DNA from: Cyanophora paradoxa
Lineage: Eukaryota; Glaucocystophyceae; Cyanophorales; Cyanophoraceae
Reading direction: 5' to 3'
NCBI GenBank assembly: GCA_004431415.1
Contig: QPMI01000477.1
Location: 62,001-126,000, forward strand
Length of the DNA stretch: 64,000 nucleotides
The position numbers were made by a program, and so were the translations under genes. Positions within the stretch are counted from its first letter, which is position 1; each line of letters opens with the position of its first letter. Below, one piece after another: positions 63,223 to 64,000 of the stretch. Under the pieces are notes generated by a model. The model worked only from the letters and a program-made list of their open reading frames with translations. It had not been told where the DNA came from and ran no database searches.

Positions 63223-64000
63223 AGCTATATAGGCCTAGGCGCTAATTTATAACCAGTTAGTAAATATACACGCATTAAAAGTATAATCGATCCATCCAAC
63301 AAAGATATGCAGTGATCATGACGCAGTCATTTGATCGATGAATCAGTACTTGTGCCGCAGTGTACAGACTTAGGGTATTTATATATAAGATTTAGACCTT
63401 TTCATCCTGATGGCAACCAGTCGCGCTATTTTTTTAATTATATTTAATGTTCAGTTGTTTTTTGTCTCTGATATCGATGCATTAGACAATAATGATCGAT
63501 ATCATGATACAGTCTCCAGTTTTGCAAATGAACTTCGGAACAAGTGCTGGCTCGCTGGCTTACCGTACCCACGAATTCGAATTTTCGAATTCGAAGTGAC
63601 CTATGATCAGTGAAGACATGTGCACCGTGCGGCGGCCGCGGGCAGCTGCAGGGGCGCGCACGCGTTGGCGGGCCTATTAATATCGCCACTGTACATGTTT
63701 TGCCGGGGGTCCTACGTATATACGGTTAAGACCGTCAGACCTCCTATTGGTTTTTGATCCTAGAGCATAACAAGGGTGCCACGGTGAGATGTAGATAGGC
63801 ACTATATAGCTAATTAATTATAACAGCTCAGAGACCGTTGGAGGTGGAAATTCTAATTTAGCGGGGCGAGCGGGGACAAGAATCCGATGATCATTGAATT
63901 GGTCGAAATTGCATCCGATGCATATGCATATGATCCAAGTATATCCGGAAAATGAAGAAACTCCGGATCCCCCGCCCGGCGCCCCCGCGAGTCCAGCTCC
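63223..64000. other. Spacer at the window end
   Basis: No supported gene. Contains ATGCATATGCATATGATC-type palindromes near 63918 and a TATATATAAG about 30 bp before a 67-aa frame at 63410 that begins with a hydrophobic stretch. That frame is too short and isolated to call. Confidence 0.4.

Noticed and set aside
63410-63613. 67-aa frame with an N-terminal hydrophobic stretch after a TATATATAAG
   Set aside because: Isolated, short, no homologue or splice context; could be chance.

Overview
The window is nuclear DNA of a GC-rich, intron-rich unicellular eukaryote, most likely an alga or other protist. The lineage cannot be fixed from sequence alone. Evidence for a nuclear genome: GT-AG introns of about 55-270 nt whose pyrimidine tracts are often C runs rather than T runs, low-complexity Ala/Arg/Pro-rich proteins, signal peptides, and several classes of eukaryotic transposable element.

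Layout. (1) 1-3303: a hAT-type MITE (95-599) and a secreted Cys-rich/Pro-Ser-rich protein gene (1605-3242). (2) 3310-23167: a complete Polinton/Maverick-type provirus, 19,858 bp, with 408-bp terminal inverted repeats and a 6-bp target duplication GACGCT. It is visibly AT-richer than the host. It carries protein-primed DNA polymerase B, an rve integrase, HNH-AP2 protein, A32-like packaging ATPase, double-jelly-roll major capsid protein, two penton-type minor capsid genes (one frameshifted), a patatin-like lipase and a cassette of fibre-like proteins. The left arm holds replication and integration genes. The middle minus-strand block holds morphogenesis genes. The right arm holds plus-strand fibre genes. 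(3) 23.2-28.9 kb: flanking exons, a minus-strand ER prolyl-4-hydroxylase-like gene (25193-26673), and repeat-rich non-coding DNA. (4) 29.1-46.7 kb: three copies (A, B, C) of a multi-exon polytopic membrane protein gene in tandem. Copies A and B are separated by a gag-only LTR retrotransposon (32396-37407, identical 438-bp LTRs), a tiny hairpin retroposon and an unidentified ~0.8-kb insertion. (5) 47.4-58.0 kb: a long minus-strand gene for a soluble-type adenylyl cyclase (two class III cyclase domains, a P-loop ATPase, and a TPR-like tail). (6) 58.2-59.5 kb: a LENG8/THP3-like gene lacking its SAC3 domain. (7) 59.6-64 kb: palindrome-rich spacer and a multi-exon gene of unknown function.

The most unusual signal is in how the three tandem paralogues differ. 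At eight places one copy or pair has exactly 6 extra bases. Each extra hexamer is palindromic, and each turns a trinucleotide X into X-rc(X)-X (for example CAT to CAT-ATG-CAT). Two more sites fit with one later substitution. The same words saturate the host spacer DNA but not the provirus. This suggests an active short fold-back or template-switch insertion process shaping this genome, inside reading frames as well as introns.
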